Assembly (NCBI GenBank): GCA_937873255.1
Contig: CALMVM010000356.1
Coordinates: forward strand, 13,028 to 20,776
Source of the DNA: an uncultured Verrucomicrobiota bacterium
Lineage (GTDB): Bacteria; Verrucomicrobiota; Verrucomicrobiia; Chthoniobacterales; SZAS-18
DNA length: 7,749 bases
Reading direction: 5' to 3'
Shown: positions 5,196-7,749 of the stretch, one piece after another
Position numbering within the stretch: the stretch's first letter is position 1
How the letters are laid out: every line of letters begins with the position of its first letter
Program-made: the position numbers and the translations under genes
The notes under the pieces: model-generated
Told to the model about the DNA's origin: nothing
Seen by the model: the letters and a program-made list of their open reading frames with translations, nothing else
Database searches by the model: none

Positions 5196-6929
5196 ATGAG
5201 CAACCCTTCCACGACCACCGCCCTCCCGCCCGTTCAAATGCTGAACGTGCAGGTCAACGGTGTCTGGCATCAGTTTCCCAAGGGCACGCGGGTCATCGAG
5301 GCTTGCACCCAGGCGGGTAGCTACGTCCCGCGGTATTGCTATCATCCGAAGCTCTCCTCGCCGGGAAATTGCCGCATGTGCCTCATCGAAATGGGCATGC
5401 CCAAGATGGGCGCAGACCGCAAACCCGAACTTGGGGCGGACGGTAAGCCGGTCATCAACTGGATTCCCCGGCCGCAGATTTCCTGTGCGCAGGACATCGC
5501 CGAGGGCATGGGCATCCGCACGGACTCGCCGATGGCGCAGGAATGCCGCAAGGGCGTGATGGAGTTTTTGCTCATCAATCACCCGCTCGACTGCCCGATC
5601 TGCGACCAGGCCGGCGAGTGCCGCTTGCAGGAGTTCAGCGTGGAATACGGCAACGACTCGTCGCGCTTCCTTGACGAGAAGGTCCACAAACCCAAGCATG
5701 TCGATCTCGGGCCGCGCATCGTGCTCGACGACGAACGCTGCATCCTTTGTTCGCGCTGCATCCGCTTTTCCAAGGAGATCGCCAAGGACGACGCGCTCGG
5801 GTTCGTGGATCGTGGAAGTTACTCGACCCTGACCGCGCACCCGGACCGGCGCTTCGATAATAACTACACGCTCAACACCGTCGATATCTGCCCGGTCGGT
5901 GCGCTGACTTCGAAAGATTTCCGTTTCAAGATGCGCGTCTGGTTCCTCAAGGAAACCAAGAGCATCTGCACGAGTTGCGGGACGGGTTGCAACACGGTGA
6001 TCGGCAGCCGGCAGGACGTGGTCTACCGCCAGACTCCGCGCGAGAACAACGACGTGAACTCGGTGTGGATGTGCGACTACGGCCGGCTCAATTTTCACTA
6101 TCTGCACGACGAACGCCGACTCGCCGCGCCGCAAGTCCGGCATTCGGACGGAACCTTCCGCGCGGCGGAATGGGCGACGGCGATTTCTCGCGCGGCGGCG
6201 CAGTTGCGCGAGTTCAAGGGCGAGGAAATCGCCATCCTCGCCAGCGCGCGCATGACCAACGAGGAGCTGTATTTGACCCGCCGGCTCGCCGACGCGCTCA
6301 AATGCACGCTGATCGACGTGGTACCGCACCACGGCGAGGGCGATGACATCCTCCTGAGCGCCGACCGCAATCCGAACACGGCCGGCGCGAAACTCCTGCG
6401 CGTCGCCTCCGATGAACCCGGTGCGAAGTTGAAGGAAATCGCCGACGGCATCAACTCGGCGCGCATCCACGCGTTGATCTGTCTGCACGAGGATGCCGCG
6501 AAGATTGGCGCGACGATCAAGGCGCTCGAAGATCTGCCCTGCCTCATCGCTTCGAGTCTCTTGCCGAGCGCGACCACGGCGGCGGCGACCGTCGTCTTGC
6601 CCGGAGCCGGGTTTGCCGAGAAGCGTGGGTCGATGATCAACGTCAAGGGCCGTCTCCAACGCCTCAACCGCGCGATCAATGCCCCGGGCGACGTGCGCGA
6701 CGATTGGGAAATTCTCCGCGACCTGATCCTAGCACTCACGGGCAGCAATGGCCTTTACATGATCGAGGATGTTTTCAAGTCGATGGCGAATGACACCCCC
6801 GCCCTCGCCGGCCTGAGCCTGAGCAAAATCGGCGACCTCGGCGTGCAGGTGATCAAAGAAGAAGAGCACAAAGACGTGCCGGAAGCGCCGGAGGAACGGA
6901 AAACCGCCGCTCTACCCACACCGGGTTAG
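5196..6929 (+). CDS. nuoG: NADH-quinone oxidoreductase subunit G (NuoG), short form with N7 ligands
   Basis: NuoG is the large iron-sulfur subunit of complex I and conducts electrons from NuoF towards the quinone site. Its 577 residues start with a plant-type ferredoxin domain carrying N1b ligands Cys48, Cys59, Cys62 and Cys97. Next come the His-Cys cluster N5 (His129, Cys133, Cys136, Cys142) and N4 (Cys182, Cys185, Cys188, Cys232). A fourth set, Cys258-x2-Cys261-x3-Cys265 and Cys293, matches the N7 cluster known from Escherichia coli and Thermus but absent in many bacteria. The remaining molybdopterin-oxidoreductase-like part (about 310-520) is strongly reduced compared with the usual 670-910-residue proteins; SATTAAATVVLPGAGFAEKRG (458-478) is its clearest relic. 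A Glu/Lys/Pro-rich tail ends the protein. The stop is 41 bp before nuoH, so the short length is not a frameshift. No Shine-Dalgarno precedes the start. Confidence 0.96.
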   Translation: MSNPSTTTALPPVQMLNVQVNGVWHQFPKGTRVIEACTQAGSYVPRYCYHPKLSSPGNCRMCLIEMGMPKMGADRKPELGADGKPVINWIPRPQISCAQDIAEGMGIRTDSPMAQECRKGVMEFLLINHPLDCPICDQAGECRLQEFSVEYGNDSSRFLDEKVHKPKHVDLGPRIVLDDERCILCSRCIRFSKEIAKDDALGFVDRGSYSTLTAHPDRRFDNNYTLNTVDICPVGALTSKDFRFKMRVWFLKETKSICTSCGTGCNTVIGSRQDVVYRQTPRENNDVNSVWMCDYGRLNFHYLHDERRLAAPQVRHSDGTFRAAEWATAISRAAAQLREFKGEEIAILASARMTNEELYLTRRLADALKCTLIDVVPHHGEGDDILLSADRNPNTAGAKLLRVASDEPGAKLKEIADGINSARIHALICLHEDAAKIGATIKALEDLPCLIASSLLPSATTAAATVVLPGAGFAEKRGSMINVKGRLQRLNRAINAPGDVRDDWEILRDLILALTGSNGLYMIEDVFKSMANDTPALAGLSLSKIGDLGVQVIKEEEHKDVPEAPEERKTAALPTPG

Positions 6930-6970
6930 CCGTCTCGAGTTGCCAATCAGCCTCGTCACCGACTCACTCC

Positions 6971-7749
6971 ATGGACTGGACGTTTACTTTTGTTTCGCTC
7001 GCCAAAATTCTCGGCGTCATCTTTTTGGTGATCTTGCCGCTGGTCTCGTACACGGTGTACGCCGAGCGGCGTGTCAGCGCCTTGATTCAGGATCGCATCG
7101 GTCCGAACCGCACGGGCTTTCCCCTGACGTTGCTCGGCTTCAAGAAAGATCTCCAGTTGCCGTTGGGCGGTTTGGGCCAGCCTATCGCGGATGCGGTGAA
7201 GTTTCTTCTGAAGGAAGATTTCACGCCCGCGCACGTCAATAAATTCTACTACTGGCTCGCGCCGTGTCTGGCGATGGTGCCCGCGCTATTGACCATCGCG
7301 GTCGTCCCTTTCGGAAGCCCACTTTTCGGGTCTCCGATGGTGATCGCCAACGTGAACATCGGCGTTCTCTTCGTATTCGCGGTCGCATCGCTCGGAGTCT
7401 ACGGGATCGTCATCGCGGGATGGTCGTCCAACTCCAAATACCCGTTTTTGGGTGGGGTGCGTTCGACCTCGCAGATGATTTCCTACGAACTCTCGCTGGG
7501 CCTCTCGATCATCCCGCTGTTTCTCATCATGGGCGAGTTGAACCTGCCCAAGATCGTCCAGTATCAGATCGACAATGGCTGGACGATCCTGCCGTTGACC
7601 GCAGGATTTCACGGTTGGCGTCAGTGGTTGCTGCTGCCGTGCATGCTGCTTTCGTTTTTTATTTTCACCGTCTCGATCTTTGCGGAGACGAACCGCCTGC
7701 CCTTCGACCTCCCGGAGGCAGAGACCGAACTAGTTGCCGGCTACCACAC
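6971..7749 (+). CDS. nuoH: NADH-quinone oxidoreductase subunit H (NuoH), 3' end missing
   Basis: NuoH (the ND1 homologue) is an integral membrane protein that forms the quinone entry chamber with NuoD and NuoB and starts the proton path. The first 259 residues are visible and the gene continues past the window end. The N-terminal transmembrane helix (about 8-29) is followed by the family signature AERRVSALIQDRIGPNRTG (31-49). Other landmarks are QPIADAVKFLLKEDFTP (70-86), GWSSNSKYPFLGGVRSTSQMISYE (150-173 region) and ETNRLPFDLPEAE (239-251), whose acidic residues belong to the quinone-coupled charged loop. Between GPNRTG and GQPIADAVK lies a loop of about 20 residues (50-69), longer than in Escherichia coli or mitochondrial ND1. 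The ATG at 6971 gives a standard N-terminus; there is no Shine-Dalgarno. It lies 41 bp after nuoG in the same cluster. Confidence 0.96.
   Translation, partial: MDWTFTFVSLAKILGVIFLVILPLVSYTVYAERRVSALIQDRIGPNRTGFPLTLLGFKKDLQLPLGGLGQPIADAVKFLLKEDFTPAHVNKFYYWLAPCLAMVPALLTIAVVPFGSPLFGSPMVIANVNIGVLFVFAVASLGVYGIVIAGWSSNSKYPFLGGVRSTSQMISYELSLGLSIIPLFLIMGELNLPKIVQYQIDNGWTILPLTAGFHGWRQWLLLPCMLLSFFIFTVSIFAETNRLPFDLPEAETELVAGYH

Noticed and set aside
4041..6659. 872-codon open frame on the minus strand opposite nuoF and nuoG
   Set aside because: It is an antisense shadow produced by strong third-position GC bias in nuoF and nuoG; it crosses the nuoF-nuoG boundary and shows no family motif.
5196..6970. 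Possible frameshift shortening nuoG
   Set aside because: Only 41 bp separate the stop from the nuoH start, so no downstream remainder of the missing domain exists.

Overview
The window carries the proximal part of a respiratory complex I (NADH:quinone oxidoreductase, nuo) gene cluster on the plus strand, and a divergently transcribed type II NADH dehydrogenase (ndh) on the minus strand. The DNA is GC-rich with compact gene spacing. Five of the six plus-strand genes lack a recognisable Shine-Dalgarno sequence. That gene style, a lipoprotein inserted in the nuo cluster and the sequence flavour of the Nuo proteins suggest a Verrucomicrobiota-like or related (PVC-type) Gram-negative chromosome. 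This taxonomic guess is an inference, not something the sequence proves.

Layout: ndh occupies 1-1222 (minus, 3' end cut by the window edge). A 193-bp intergenic region follows (1223-1415). It holds a perfect 18-bp palindrome at 1300-1317 that matches the operator of the NADH/NAD+-sensing repressor Rex. The plus-strand cluster is then nuoD (1416-2675), a small BamE/SmpA-like lipoprotein gene (2741-3127), nuoE (3158-3655), nuoF (3660-5159), nuoG (5196-6929) and nuoH (6971 to beyond the window end). Intergenic gaps inside the cluster are 65, 30, 4, 36 and 41 bp and contain no evident terminator, so a single operon is likely.

Function: NuoE, NuoF and NuoG form the NADH-oxidising module, with FMN and clusters N1a, N3, N1b, N4, N5 and N7, all of whose cysteine/histidine ligands can be located. 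NuoD and NuoH form the quinone-binding interface between the peripheral and membrane arms. Ndh performs the same NADH-to-quinone transfer without pumping ions. The window therefore places the coupled and uncoupled NADH dehydrogenases back to back around one probable redox operator, which suggests that the cell sets the ratio of the two according to its NADH/NAD+ state.

Most notable points: the Rex-type operator between two alternative NADH dehydrogenases; a lipoprotein gene of unknown role embedded between nuoD and nuoE; a nuo cluster that starts at nuoD with no nuoABC beside it; and a short (577-residue) NuoG that keeps all four N7 ligands but has a much reduced molybdopterin-type domain.
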